64,000 nt of DNA from Thereva unica (GCA_949987705.1 OX465281.1:192869112-192933111), one strand, 5' to 3'. Counted from the stretch's first letter, positions 1 through 10,398 are shown. The notes: a model not told the origin generated them from the sequence alone. Program-made: numbers and translations.

Positions 1-603
1 AACTGTAGTAATGGTTTTGATTTTTCATTACTGAAGTTGATGTTAAAATCACCGGCCAAAATGAGTGGAACTTTATCTAAATTTTTGTTGTATCTGCTAA
101 GCGTTCGAGATACATCTTTAGAATACTCTAGCAGTGCTCGATGAATGAACTCCTGAATATCTATTAATTTGTTATTTGGTGAGACATATATGACTGCCAT
201 GATTAAGGTAACGCCGTTTTCCATTACACACTCTGCTGCACATAAATCTGCAACACTTGTACGTCTTACGTGCAAGTTCTGAATATTGTTCATAATGACC
301 GACATATTTGGTGTTACAAGATTGGTCGTATCATTTGTGTTGTGATATATCGCAACTCCACCTGAACGAACAAAATCACGTTTAAAGTGGGTTATACAAT
401 TAAAATTCGGTATATCACATTCTTCTTGATTGTCCAACCATGTCTCTGATAATAACAAAATGTTCGTTTTTTCTGTAACAGAGTCGATTAAATCAACTGA
501 ATGTTTACGAAGGCTTTGGACGTTGAACGTACACAATGAAATGCCTTTATCTCTAGTAATGAAATCAATGACAGATTTTGCCTTCGTTTCAAGCTTATTT
601 AAT
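1..603 (-). pseudogene. Helentron C-terminal endonuclease domain (partial)
   Basis: Directly after the helicase stop TAG (604-606) the same frame stays open to the window edge. It shows the signatures of an AP-type endonuclease: LCTFNVQSLRKH, LLLSETWLDN, GGVAIYHN, a strand ending AVIYVSPNN, and LAGDFNINF at about 35-65. The last is the conserved GDFN motif that contributes metal-binding residues in this fold. The in-frame continuation past one stop codon suggests a single Rep-helicase-endonuclease polyprotein with one nonsense mutation, although a separate product cannot be excluded. The domain is incomplete because the window ends before its C-terminal SDH region. Confidence 0.8.
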
Positions 604-605
604 GA

Positions 606-1553
606 CTATCTCTGATACTCTTGTACTAGAGATATCGTTGATGAAGCTTGTACTCGATTATGATGAAATCGAAATTTAGTTTCATCATCATCAAATGTAA
701 CGATAAATAAACCTTCGATGCATGTTACACGAGAGAGAGCAACATAAACAAGTTGTTGTGGATGTATTTTGTCATACTCGTAAACAATTTGATCAAATGT
801 TCCACCTTGTGACTTATGAATAGTCATAGCACAAGCAGAAATTATGGGGAAGTGTTTACGTTTAACAGTAACTGCTTTATTCCTTGTCATGGTAATGTTG
901 GATGTTCGCCATTCAATAGGTACAGCAGCATTATCAACTTTGCTTTGAACAGTTAGTAAAGCAGCTTTTCTTCTTGCTTTTTGCCCAACCTTTGGTGATC
1001 CACAGAATTCGAGCCAAACTGTGCAAACTACGTTGTCCTCATTGAAGTCTAGGTGAATTAATTTACCAACGGCACCATTAACTAATCCATCACTTACATC
1101 GATGTTTGTTGTAATAAGGTAATACTTTCCTTTTACAAAAGTTATTTGGTAAGGTAATCCCCCAGTATCGATGACAGATTTTTTGTGTTGTTGTAATCTA
1201 AAAGAAGCTTCTTGCTCTTGATTTTTAGATCCAGTTATTATATCCTTTGCTAGTGAGATGACTTTATCTGGAGCTTCTTGCAAAATTGAATTGTTGTAAC
1301 TGTCTACAGCGACATTAGTATAAAATAAACGAACACCATGAGGACTTAATTGTTGAGTTTCTTCTTTTTTGAAAAATCTTGATTCGATAATTTCTAATTG
1401 AAACTGTTCCAAAACTTCACCATTGCCAATCTTTGTAAGTATCAATGAAAATGCAGCATTAGCCTGTCTCATGACTTGCGTTAGTTCAAAAAATTTAAGA
1501 GTTCGCCATAAATGTGGACCAACCATTGTCGTTTTAATAGGTTTATATATCAA
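606..1553 (-). CDS. Helentron Pif1-like helicase, C-terminal half
   Basis: 315-aa open frame carrying the later motifs of a Pif1-type superfamily 1 helicase: DGLVNGAVGKL, the TIHKSQGGTFD motif V segment, and VYVALSRV (motif VI). It continues the 965-aa Rep-helicase frame after a one-base deletion just past the GDLRQ motif near 1560, so it has no start codon of its own. Its role in the intact element is to unwind DNA for rolling-circle transposition. The frame stays otherwise intact, so decay is recent or slow. Confidence 0.85.
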   Translation of the reverse strand: MIYKPIKTTMVGPHLWRTLKFFELTQVMRQANAAFSLILTKIGNGEVLEQFQLEIIESRFFKKEETQQLSPHGVRLFYTNVAVDSYNNSILQEAPDKVISLAKDIITGSKNQEQEASFRLQQHKKSVIDTGGLPYQITFVKGKYYLITTNIDVSDGLVNGAVGKLIHLDFNEDNVVCTVWLEFCGSPKVGQKARRKAALLTVQSKVDNAAVPIEWRTSNITMTRNKAVTVKRKHFPIISACAMTIHKSQGGTFDQIVYEYDKIHPQQLVYVALSRVTCIEGLFIVTFDDDETKFRFHHNRVQASSTISLVQEYQR

Positions 1554-1561
1554 TGTTGCCC

Positions 1562-4459
1562 TTACTGTGGCGCCTGGCGTAAATCACCAATTAAAATGAC
1601 GTCGATGCCGCCAAAATCAACATTATGATTTGCAGTAATTTGTTTTAAGCGCAAATCAATTTTGGCTAACAGTTCTGCACTGATCATGCTGATTTCATCA
1701 ATAATCAATACTTTGACGTATCTAAAAAGAGATCTGTACAAATGTAACATTTCAGATGATAATGGCAATAGTTTAGAAATCGTTATTTTAAGAGCAGTAT
1801 GAACCGTAGTACCATCAATTGCCACAGCAGCTTTACCAGTAGATGCGCAAGCTATATACGAATTACAGTAACCATCATTGTCAGTATATCTATTGTAGAT
1901 TTCCATTATAAGTTTTATAACAAAAGTCTTGCCACTCCCTGCTGGACCAGTGAAAAAAACTTGAAATGGTTGCTGATTTTGAGTTTGAAGATGAGATATA
2001 ATATGCATTAAAAGTTCTTTTCGCTCACTGTTAGCCGACCTCATTAAGCCGTAGAATTGTGGAGTATCCATTATATTTTCTCTTTTTTTTGCAATAGCAC
2101 CAAGTTTGCTGAGTGTGGCATTTCGTATATCAGCATTAACGACAGAATCAACATCCTGTAGTAATTTTGCATATGGTCCTTCTTCAAATATGACAGTAGT
2201 TTCGTTTCGCAACTGTTCGTCTTCATTGTCATCATCTCTACTTAACTGTCTACAAATTTCAAGTGTTTTTTCTAGGTCTAAATTACATTCAAACTCTTTT
2301 CTGCGTTCTAAAATCAAGTTTTTATTATCTTCATAAATTTGAATGAATTTATTTTCAGCAAGAGCTTCATTATCTTCACTTCTAAAAGGAATGTGTAGTA
2401 ACACCATTTCTCGTCTATAATCGTTGAAATTGTTAGCCATATCATAGTTACGGTATCTGATAACTCTAGACATTTTTCTTTTGTAGTACTCTCCGTGTTT
2501 TCTCATACTATAATTAGCAACAAATTGAGCTAATGTTACATTTTCAAGAATTTCAGGCCTTTTTTCGTACTTATCGAACCAATTTTCCTTCCATATATTT
2601 GTACAGTCATCATCTAAATCACTTAGCTCTTTTAAAGATTTTCTTACTCTCTGACGTTCTGTTGGGTATATCGTTGGTATGTAAACTGTTGCTACAGATG
2701 ATTTAGCCATTGGTTCGCGTAATAAATACCAAGCTGCTTCTTGTGCAGGCATTTCCACAGCATGAAGTACATCAATACTTAATTTCTTTGTAATATCCAC
2801 GATATCAAATTCTGTATTCTCGTCTATTGTTTGAATAATCATCCGTTGTAAATTACTTATGCCTCTATTATATTTATTAAAATACTCAACTACATAAGCA
2901 GCACAGGCATATTCGTCTTGAATTATTTGAAAATCCATGTTAGATTGTAAGCAATGAAATACAAATGGGTTGAAAGTATTATGCCATTTTTCAGATGGCG
3001 TCCTCCGGTAAAGCAACTTTGGTCGAACTAAACCAGCACGGATAATGTTATAATAATGTTCATCAGAAACAATATTATTATGAGTATAGTAATGTTCAAA
3101 ATTGTCGTAATCAAAATTTTCTAAATTAGTTTTAAGTAACTGGTAATGTCTTTTATACTCTTTAAACTGATCTGCAGAATAATCAGAATCTGTGTCTTTC
3201 ATTGGCATTAATGTTATTGTGTTTAGTGACGGTAAAAAAGGCGCTCCAAATCTGCAGTTATCTTTTTTATTAGGATCCATTTTTTTATAGCATGTGAATG
3301 TGTGCTTATGTGTTTGCAGTTTAATATTTCCAGGTGCATCTGATTCGGTTACTGAAACTAATTTCTCAACCATTTCATTAAAATCTTTGGAGTTATTTAA
3401 TAAATTTTCTGGAGCATTATCCAACCATAGAAGTACATGAGCATGAGGACTTCCACGGTGCTGAAATTCAATTCTTTTAAAGTAAAATTTCACTCTATAT
3501 CTACCAAATGGATTTCCTTTTTTTGACTCCAATATTCTCAATAAACAATTTACTAACTTATTAAAGTATATTGCACATGTAACTGCATCTTCGTTTACTA
3601 ATTGAGCTTTGTGTACATATAACAGGTCTTTGAAGGATTCATCATTAATTTCTACTCCATTATTTTTTAGTTTGTACAATAATTTAAGCAAATCTGTCCA
3701 TCCTGTTTCATTAGCACTAAGTGTCATAAAAGCAGTTGGAGCTCCAAATTGTCTCATCGTTGCGAAAAGATCTTTTTTTCTATCTGCCCAATACCACGCA
3801 GAATTTGGTATACAACGAAGAAAAGCAAGATTACTTTCGATACAACTGTTAATGTAATCTTCAGACTGTATATTCTCTTTAGTAATTTTAGTATCATGTC
3901 CAACATGTTTAAATGCAACACTAACAGAATTGCTGACTCTCTGTCTCATGATTTTTGCAGCTACATACAGAAGATGTTGTGGGTCAGTAGCACGGCGATC
4001 TGTACGCCTAAGTTCACTGGTAGCTTGCATAAATGAAGTAATATTACATCCATCTTTATACGTTCGAAATTGTCCACCGTAAACAGTTGGAAATGAAAGT
4101 TCTTCGGCATATTTATCAAACAAAATACTACGTGGAACGCTTTTTTCGCCTGGTGCCATGTGCAACATTTTATTCTCGTCCCACATAAGAGTTTGTTGTT
4201 GAGCTGTGACATTATCTTCCATTTGAACATGTTCACTAATATTATCCATTTCTATTTCTGCATCAATTTGATAAGAATTTAGAACTGCTTCGTTTATTGT
4301 TATATTTTCATGAATATAAAGTGGAGTTGTCACTAGATAATTTAACCATTGTTTAATGTGTCCTTTATTAATAAGTCCATGAACATAACTAGTTTTGTGT
4401 ATTAATTTCTTCTTAATGTGGACGTAAAAACAGTGATCATCTTCAATATGTCTTGGCAA
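1562..4459 (-). CDS. Helentron Rep nuclease plus helicase N-terminal half
   Basis: 965-aa open frame that begins on a TTG reading as Leu, so this is not a real start; the frame is joined upstream through a frameshift near 4455. A Helitron_like_N/Rep region occupies roughly residues 150-560. The HUH motif is in SPHAHVLLWL near residue 338, and the catalytic two-tyrosine segment YVVEYFNKY is near residue 521. The Pif1 helicase starts with Walker A GPAGSGKT near residue 838 and Walker B VLIIDEIS near 920; the frame ends in GDLRQ followed by the frameshift. In an intact element this protein nicks and unwinds donor DNA. Rep and Walker residues appear unchanged here. Confidence 0.9.
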   Translation of the reverse strand: MPRHIEDDHCFYVHIKKKLIHKTSYVHGLINKGHIKQWLNYLVTTPLYIHENITINEAVLNSYQIDAEIEMDNISEHVQMEDNVTAQQQTLMWDENKMLHMAPGEKSVPRSILFDKYAEELSFPTVYGGQFRTYKDGCNITSFMQATSELRRTDRRATDPQHLLYVAAKIMRQRVSNSVSVAFKHVGHDTKITKENIQSEDYINSCIESNLAFLRCIPNSAWYWADRKKDLFATMRQFGAPTAFMTLSANETGWTDLLKLLYKLKNNGVEINDESFKDLLYVHKAQLVNEDAVTCAIYFNKLVNCLLRILESKKGNPFGRYRVKFYFKRIEFQHRGSPHAHVLLWLDNAPENLLNNSKDFNEMVEKLVSVTESDAPGNIKLQTHKHTFTCYKKMDPNKKDNCRFGAPFLPSLNTITLMPMKDTDSDYSADQFKEYKRHYQLLKTNLENFDYDNFEHYYTHNNIVSDEHYYNIIRAGLVRPKLLYRRTPSEKWHNTFNPFVFHCLQSNMDFQIIQDEYACAAYVVEYFNKYNRGISNLQRMIIQTIDENTEFDIVDITKKLSIDVLHAVEMPAQEAAWYLLREPMAKSSVATVYIPTIYPTERQRVRKSLKELSDLDDDCTNIWKENWFDKYEKRPEILENVTLAQFVANYSMRKHGEYYKRKMSRVIRYRNYDMANNFNDYRREMVLLHIPFRSEDNEALAENKFIQIYEDNKNLILERRKEFECNLDLEKTLEICRQLSRDDDNEDEQLRNETTVIFEEGPYAKLLQDVDSVVNADIRNATLSKLGAIAKKRENIMDTPQFYGLMRSANSERKELLMHIISHLQTQNQQPFQVFFTGPAGSGKTFVIKLIMEIYNRYTDNDGYCNSYIACASTGKAAVAIDGTTVHTALKITISKLLPLSSEMLHLYRSLFRYVKVLIIDEISMISAELLAKIDLRLKQITANHNVDFGGIDVILIGDLRQAPQ

Positions 4460-4687
4460 TGGTTCACCATTGTATTAACTTCTACAGGAACATTAATAAT
4501 TTGTCCGTAAATGCCATATTGACCGTTAACATGTCTAAGCCTCCTTATTTGCATGAAGGGAATTCTCGGTGATACAAGTCGCTGCTCAATGAGATTCAAT
4601 TTTGGTAAATATGGTGGAATTATCGGAAATGAAAAACCATTGTACGTTGATAGTAGTGGAATTTTTCCTTTATCTATAGCCTTCTTA
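4456..4687 (-). pseudogene. Helentron N-terminal region (DUF6570-like), exon part downstream of the MITE
   Basis: Minus-strand frame with KGKIPLLSTYNG, LNLIEQRLVSPRIPF and GQIINVPVEVNT, a pattern I associate with the conserved region before the Rep domain in Helentrons. It runs into the 965-aa frame after a one-base frameshift at about 4455. Upstream it is cut by the MITE whose target duplication is TTA. Removing the MITE with one TTA joins CSTC to KKAIDKGKIP in frame, which supports both the exon and the MITE ends. Confidence 0.75.
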
Positions 4688-5173
4688 TGCCTCCTCTACA
4701 CATCGGAAGATGCCTCAGCCCTGGATACATCCGCCGATGTGTAGAGGGGGTTTTTGCTCGTCTCCGGACAATATTTATCATCCGGAGATACGTCTGTCCT
4801 GAATCCATTCTTGACGGATTTTGAGCCAGACGTCAGAGCGAACGCAAGGCTTGTGTCCACACATCTGCCGACGCATCAGTGTTGTGCGCATTTTGAATGC
4901 AGGTGGACGCGTCGGTGTATTGTTTTGAAGTGTTTTTTTCCATTTTCTTTTAATCACTCTATTACGATTCACACTTAAGTAATAGCGATAAGTGCTAAAT
5001 AAATAAATAGCAGCGGCCGCTACTGTCTCAACATCCATTTTTTGATGTCTTGCGTCTTCCGATGATCAACACAGACTGATTGATACGCGGACGTGTGGAC
5101 GGTTCACGGATTTATTCCCGGATGCATCTGTGGATCATCTCCCGGATGTATCTTTCGATGTGTAGTGCAGGCA
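4688..5173. mobile_element. PIF/Harbinger-like MITE inside the Helentron
   Basis: 486-bp element bounded by imperfect inverted repeats. The left end starts TGCCTCCTCTACACATCG and the reverse complement of the right end starts TGCCTGCACTACACATCG. It is flanked by the 3-bp direct repeat TTA (4685-4687 and 5174-5176), the target size of PIF/Harbinger elements. The interior is GC-richer than its surroundings and has no convincing ORF. Excision in silico restores the Helentron frame, so the ends are well supported; the superfamily rests on TSD length only. Confidence 0.85.
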
Positions 5174-5176
5174 TTA

Positions 5177-5555
5177 CACGTAGAGCATACTTGAACAGTA
5201 GTACCGCGGACGTAATTCTGGAAAATAGAATAATTTTAATAAATAATAAAAATAAAAACAATAGTGAATTAAGCAATGTTGCACATTGCTAAAATATATT
5301 AAATCTTGTATAAAATAATTATATTACCAGCAATATCAATTGTAGAATATCATCATGTACGCCAGTAGTACTTTTCAAGTCATTTTTCCACCAAAGTCTA
5401 TCGCAAACAGCACAAGAATGACCAAAAGAATTTTTTTTGAATATATTATAAAATTGCAGATGACCATGGATTTCTTTATAATATTTTGTATATTTTGGAG
5501 CTGTATCATTAATGTCGTTCATTCCTGCGTTGAAAGTAGCAATATCAGCATCATG
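5177..5555 (-). pseudogene. Helentron zinc-finger exon pair
   Basis: Minus-strand coding with FGHSCAVCDRLWWKNDL, a CxxC-type zinc-finger half conserved near the N-terminus of Helentron proteins. It is followed after an intron by VQVCSTC, the partner CxxC. The frame is the same as that of the OTU exon at 5559-6159, from which it is separated only by an in-frame TAA at 5556-5558. It continues across the MITE into the DUF6570-like part. It probably binds metal and assists DNA binding; that is inferred from the motif. Confidence 0.7.
5218..5327 (-). other. Probable 110-nt intron in the Helentron gene
   Basis: On the minus strand an AT-rich segment starts GTAATA and ends TTTTCCAG. Joining its flanks gives ILQLILL continuing to NYVRGTTVQVCSTC with no stop, phase 0, and restores the two halves of the zinc finger. 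Without splicing the frame hits TAA three codons past the donor. GT-AG ends, composition and frame restoration all agree; no transcript evidence is available. Confidence 0.65.
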
Positions 5556-6159
5556 TTAATCGTTACCATCTCCACTAAGTTCATCATCGGAGGATATTTG
5601 GGAAGATATTTTTTCTGCACATTGATTTTCTGCTATATTATTGATATTCATTTCTTCAACTTGAATTAATGGTGTAAAATGTACGTCTCGAAGATGTAAA
5701 TGTATGAAATTTTGCAAGTCATTGACTCTGAAATGAAGGAATTGTCTTTCTTCTATGTTAGTTCTAGTGTTAACATAGTAATTATGTACACAAACATTCT
5801 GATTATACACTTTAGCAAATATTTCTATACAATCCATTTCTGCATACTCTGTTTCACTGGTGAGAATTGACCTTGCACCATTTGGATTGATGCATGAGTT
5901 GACGAAGCGCGAAGCAAGTAGCTGTTGCCTTATTTGTGAAGGCGACATTGAGAGATTCATAATTTTTATTATAGAAAAAAAGAAACAATTTCCATCTGAA
6001 GGAATGTGGACATCTTGGTAATAAATTCCTTGTGGCTGTGCACAGTTTCTAAACTGTTGATATGGAACTTGAAATGAATTATTTTGCTGCGTTTCTTCTG
6101 CATTATTACGTATTTCCTCTTGATGTTTACATATTTTTGCACTGTAATTATCACGTGAT
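5556..6159 (-). CDS. Helentron OTU-type cysteine protease domain
   Basis: About 200 codons encoding an ovarian-tumour-family protease. The catalytic cysteine motif is IPSDGNCFFFSI and the likely catalytic histidine lies in LRDVHFTPL near the C-terminal side of the domain, at the usual spacing. OTU domains are known passengers of Helentrons; the family cleaves ubiquitin-type linkages, but the role in transposition is unknown. No ATG precedes the motif in this frame; the segment begins after a TTTTAG acceptor-like site at 6160, so an upstream exon is expected. It ends at TAA 5556-5558, after which the same frame continues into the zinc-finger exon, so this may be one nonsense mutation in a fusion protein. 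Confidence 0.8.
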
Positions 6160-6265
6160 CTAAAATTAACCAATCAAAAAATATTGATTAAAAAGACATC
6201 ATATTTTACACCAAAAAATATACCTTATAAAGATAAAAAACCTTAGAAAGATAAAAAAGCAAAGA

Positions 6266-6299
6266 GGTGTCAAGGGACACCCGGATGGAACGAAGTTCC
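6266..6299 (-). other. Two short hairpins at the presumed Helentron 5' end
   Basis: Two adjacent palindromes: GGTGTC-AAGG-GACACC (6266-6281) and GGAAC-GAA-GTTCC (6287-6299). They lie between the first recognisable Helentron sequence and the first LINE endonuclease sequence. Subterminal hairpins are typical of Helitron and Helentron ends, so I take them as marking the 5' terminus. This is inference from position. Confidence 0.4.
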
Positions 6300-6311
6300 T
6301 TTCGATTAATT

Positions 6312-6568
6312 AGTGAAGGAATTGTAATAAAAATTTTGTTTTTAAGTTTTAATGTTAACCTTTTGAAAGCCAATAATCGCTCGACTGCACTTAAGCAATT
6401 CCTTGTATCACTGGATTTACATATCTTGAATGAACTGCCTACGTTTTTGAACTGCCAGAATCCCTCCCTACTCGATATTCTAGCTACCACTGCCACGGAT
6501 GCTGTATTAAAACACAGTCAAATCTCCCCGCCTAGTTTTCTTGATCATGACCTACTATTCCTCTCAAC
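6312..6568 (+). pseudogene. LINE-A endonuclease, C-terminal half
   Basis: Frame with FNVNLL (a mutated GDFNVNLL motif), ALKQFLVSLDLHILN, NPSLLDIL and LDHDLLFLST, the last being the DH motif of AP-like LINE endonucleases. The frame is cut at the TA target site (6569-6570) of the inserted transposon and resumes in register at 10736. The 5' half is absent, replaced by the Helentron end near 6310. Confidence 0.75.
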
Positions 6569-6639
6569 TACCCGGCTAGAATTTAGCTGAGGAAAACCAG
6601 AACATATACCAGGTCCTGATCAGGCAATGGTAAGGCATG

Positions 6640-9600
6640 CCACACCAAGTTTTCCTAGTCGGGACCTAGTCGGGTCCTGATCAGGAAATCCTTATCTTAT
6701 TATAATGAGGTTTTCCTAGTCGGGACCTGGTTGGGTCCTGATCAGGAAAACCTTATCTTATGATAACGAGGTTTTCCTAGTCGGGACCTGGTCGGGTTCT
6801 GATCAGGCAATCCTCATCTTATGATAATGAGGTTTTCCTAGTCGGGACCTGGTCGGGTCCTGATCAGGCAATCCTCATCTTATGATAATGAGGTTTTCCT
6901 AGTCGGGACCTGGTCGGGTCCTGATCAGGCAATCCTCATCTTATGATAATGAGGTTTTTCTAGTCGGGACCTGGTCGGGTCCTGATCAGGAAAACCTTAT
7001 CTTATGATAATGAGGTTTTCCTAGTCGGGACCTGGTCGGGTTCTGATCAGGCAATCCTCATCTTATGATAATGAGGTTTTCCTAGTCGGGACCTGGTCGG
7101 GTCCTGATCAGGCAATCCTCATCTTATGATAATGAGGTTTTCCTAGTCGGGACCTGGTCGGGTCCCCTGATCAGGCAATCCTCATCTTATGATAATGAGG
7201 TTTTTCTAGTCGGGACCTGGTCGGGTCCTGATCAGGAAAACCTTATCTTATGATAACGAGGTTTTCCTAGTCGGGACCTGGTCGGGTTCTGATCAGGCAA
7301 TCCTCATCTTATGATAATGAGGTTTTCCTAGTCGGGACCTGGTCGGGTCCTAATCAGGCAATCCTCATCTTATGATAATGAGGTTTTTCTAGTCGGGACC
7401 TGGTCGGGTCCTGATCAGGAAAACCTTATCTTATGATAACGAGGTTTTCCTAGTCGGGACCTGGTCGGGTTCTGATCAGGCAATCTTCATCTTATGATAA
7501 TGAGGTTTTCCTAGTCGGGACCTGGTCGGGTCCTGATCAGGCAATCCTCATCTTATGATAATGAGGTTTTCCTAGTCGGGACCTGGTCGGGTCCTGATCA
7601 GGCAATCCTCATCTTATGATAATGAGGTTTTCCTAGTCGGGACCTGGTCGGGTCCTGATCAGGCAATCCTCATCTTATGATAATGAGGTTTTTCTAGTCG
7701 GGACCTGGTCGGGTCCTGATCAGGAAAACCTTATCTTATGATAATGAGGTTTTCCTAGTCGGGACCTGGTCGGGTTCTGATCAGGCAATCCTCATCTTAT
7801 GATAATGAGGTTTTCCTAGTCGGGACCTGGTCGGGTCCTGATCAGGCAATCCTCATCTTATGATAATGAGGTTTTCCTAGTCGGGACCTGGTCGGGTCCC
7901 CTGATCAGGCAATCCTCATCTTATGATAATGAGGTTTTTCTAGTCGGGACCTGGTCGGGTCCTGATCAGGAAAACCTTATCTTATGATAACGAGGTTTTC
8001 CTAGTCGGGACCTGGTCGGGTTCTGATCAGGCAATCCTCATCTTATGATAATGAGGTTTTCCTAGTCGGGACCTGGTCGGGTCCTGATCAGGCAATCCTC
8101 ATCTTATGATAATGAGGTTTTCCTAGTCGGGACCTGGTCGGGTCCTGATCAGGCAATCCTCATCTTATGATAATGAGGTTTTTCTAGTCGGGACCTGGTC
8201 GGGTCCTGATCAGGAAAACCTTATCTTATGATAATGAGGTTTTCCTAGTCGGGACCTGGTCGGGTTCTGATCAGGCAATCCTCATCTTATGATAATGAGG
8301 TTTTCCTAGTCGGGACCTGGTCGGGTCCTGATCAGGCAATCCTCATCTTATGATAATGAGGTTTTCCTAGTCGGGACCTGGTCGGGTCCCCTGATCAGGC
8401 AATCCTCATCTTATGATAATGAGGTTTTTCTAGTCGGGACCTGGTCGGGTCCTGATCAGGAAAACCTTATCTTATGATAACGAGGTTTTCCTAGTCGGGA
8501 CCTGGTCGGGTTCTGATCAGGCAATCCTCATCTTATGATAATGAGGTTTTCCTAGTCGGGACCTGGTCGGGTCCTGATCAGGCAATCTTCATTTTATGAT
8601 AATGAGGTTTTCCTAGTCGGGACCTGGTCGGGTCCCCTGATCAGGCAATCCTCATCTTATGATAATGAGGTTTTTCTAGTCGGGACCTGGTCGGGTCCTG
8701 ATCAGGAAAACCTTATCTTATGATAATGAGGTTTTCCTAGTCGGGACCTGGTCGGGTTCTGATCAGGCAATCCTAATCTTATGATAATGAGGTTTTCCTA
8801 GTCGGGACCTGGTCGGGTCCTGATCAGGCAATCCTCATCTTATGATAATGAGGTTTTCCTAGTCGGGACCTGGTCGGGACCTGATCAGGCAATCCTCATC
8901 TTATGATAATGAGGTTTTTCTAGTCGGGACCTGGTCGGGTCCTGATCAGGAAAACCTTATCTTATGATAACGAGGTTTTCCTAGTCGGGACCTGGTCGGG
9001 TTCTGATCAGGCAATCCTCATCTTATGATAATGAGGTTTTCCTAGTCGGGACCTGGTCGGGTCCTGATCAGGCAATCCTCATCTTATGATAATGAGGTTT
9101 TTCTAGTCGGGACCTGGTCGGGTCCTGATCAGGAAAACCTTATCTTATGATAACGAGGTTTTCCTAGTCGGGACCTGGTCGGGTTCTGATCAGGCAATCC
9201 TCATCTTATGATAATGAGGTTTTCCTAGTCGGGACCTGGTCGGGTCCTGATCAGGCAATCCTCATCTTATGACAACCAGGTCCCGATCAGGCAATCCTCA
9301 TCTTATGATAATGAGGTTTTCCTAGTCGGGACCTGGTCGGGTTCTGATCAGGCAATCCTCATCTTATGATAATGAGGTTTTCCTAGTCGGGACCTGGTCG
9401 GGTCCTGATCAGGCAATCCTCATCTTATGATAATGAGGTTTTCCTAGTCGGGACCTGGTCGGGTCCTGATCAGGCAATCCTCATCTTATGATAATGAGGT
9501 TTTCCTAGTCGGGACCTGGTCGGGTCCTGATCAGGCAATCCTCATCTTATGATAATGAGGTTTTCCTAGTCGGGACCTGGTCGGGTTCTGATAAGGCAAT

Positions 9601-10035
9601 CCTCATCTTATGATAATGAGGTTTTCCTAGTCGGGACCTGGTCGGGTCCTGATCAGGCAATCCTCATCTTATGATAATGAGGTTTTCCTAGTCGGGACCT
9701 GGTCGGGTCCTGATCAGGCAATCCTCATCTTATGATAATGAGGTTTTTCTAGTCGGGACCTGGTCGGGTCCTGATCAGGCAATCCTCATCTTATGATAAT
9801 GAGGTTTTCCTAGTCGGGACCTGGTCGGGTCCTGATCAGGCAATCCTCATCTTATGATAATGAGGTTTTCCTAGTCGGGACCTGGTCGGGACCTGATCAG
9901 GCAATCCTCATCTTATGATAATGAGGTTTTTCTAGTCGGGACCTGGTCGGGTCCTGATCAGGAAAACCTTATCTTATGATAATGAGGTTTTCCTAGTCGG
10001 GACCTGGTCGGGTCCTGATCAGGCAATCCTCATCA
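6640..10035. repeat. 61-bp minisatellite array with higher-order structure
   Basis: About 55 near-identical head-to-tail copies of a 61-bp unit. Each unit contains the perfect palindrome CCTGATCAGG, the near-palindrome CCTCATCTTATGATAATGAG, and CTAGTCGGGACC, which repeats the element's own terminal sequence. Variant units (CAGGAAAACCTTATC instead of CAGGCAATCCTCATC) recur at spacings of 244, 246, 183, 305, 246, 244, 246, 246, 244 and 183 bp. That is a higher-order repeat of mostly four monomers. A 2-bp insertion variant (TCCCCTG) marks several of these blocks. The regular pattern breaks near 9265-9300 and weakens beyond. Confidence 0.95.
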
Positions 10036-10045
10036 TTACCATTAC

Positions 10046-10398
10046 CTTTTTTATAAGGTCGAAAATCGAAAAGTACTCAAAGTTTTCGGAGAAGGAGCTT
10101 TTGTAAACCAAGAAAGAAGAAGGCGTAAATTCCATTTGTTTGTTTTAAAAATGACAAGTGACAGTTGCGAGTTTACCTTTGCTGTGAACAGAAGTGTGTT
10201 TGTGAAAACAATTGGATTTAGTGTTTTTTCGTAAGTTTTGTGAAACAATTATGTGAAATATTTGGTTCTCAGTTTTTTAATACAGCTTGGTGAAAATATT
10301 GGATTTTGCGTTGTTGAAACAATTTTGTTTTGAAGTTTTTAATACGGTTTGTGGAAAGAATTGGATTTTGTGTTTTTAATAAGTGCAAAGTGCCGAAA
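10046..10398 (+). other. Degenerate T-rich direct repeats before the small ORF
   Basis: Non-satellite interior of the TA-flanked element. Phrases such as GTGAAAACAATTGGATTT, GTGAAAATATTGGATTTTG and GTGGAAAGAATTGGATTTTG recur about every 60 bp. The segment ends directly before an ATG. It resembles a 5' UTR kept from an autonomous relative; that is inference. Confidence 0.45.

Larger units (their letters stand above)
1..6310 (-). mobile_element. Helentron (Helitron2-type) element, 3' end beyond the window
   Basis: Rolling-circle transposon read on the minus strand from about 6310 down past position 1. Domains in order: OTU-type cysteine protease, CxxC zinc finger, DUF6570-like N-terminal region, HUH Rep nuclease, Pif1-like helicase, and exonuclease-endonuclease-phosphatase-type endonuclease. 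An endonuclease plus OTU architecture is known for animal Helentrons. The copy is dead: frameshifts lie near 4455 and 1560, with in-frame stops at 5556 and 604. One intron is visible (5218-5327), and a splice-acceptor-like TTTTAG precedes the OTU exon at 6160. A MITE at 4688-5173 interrupts it. The 5' terminus is placed near 6300 because hairpins occur there and the neighbouring LINE endonuclease begins just beyond; the exact end is inferred. Confidence 0.85.

Noticed and set aside
6640..10035. CRISPR-like array
   Set aside because: The 61-bp units are contiguous with no unique spacers, and the sequence is eukaryotic.
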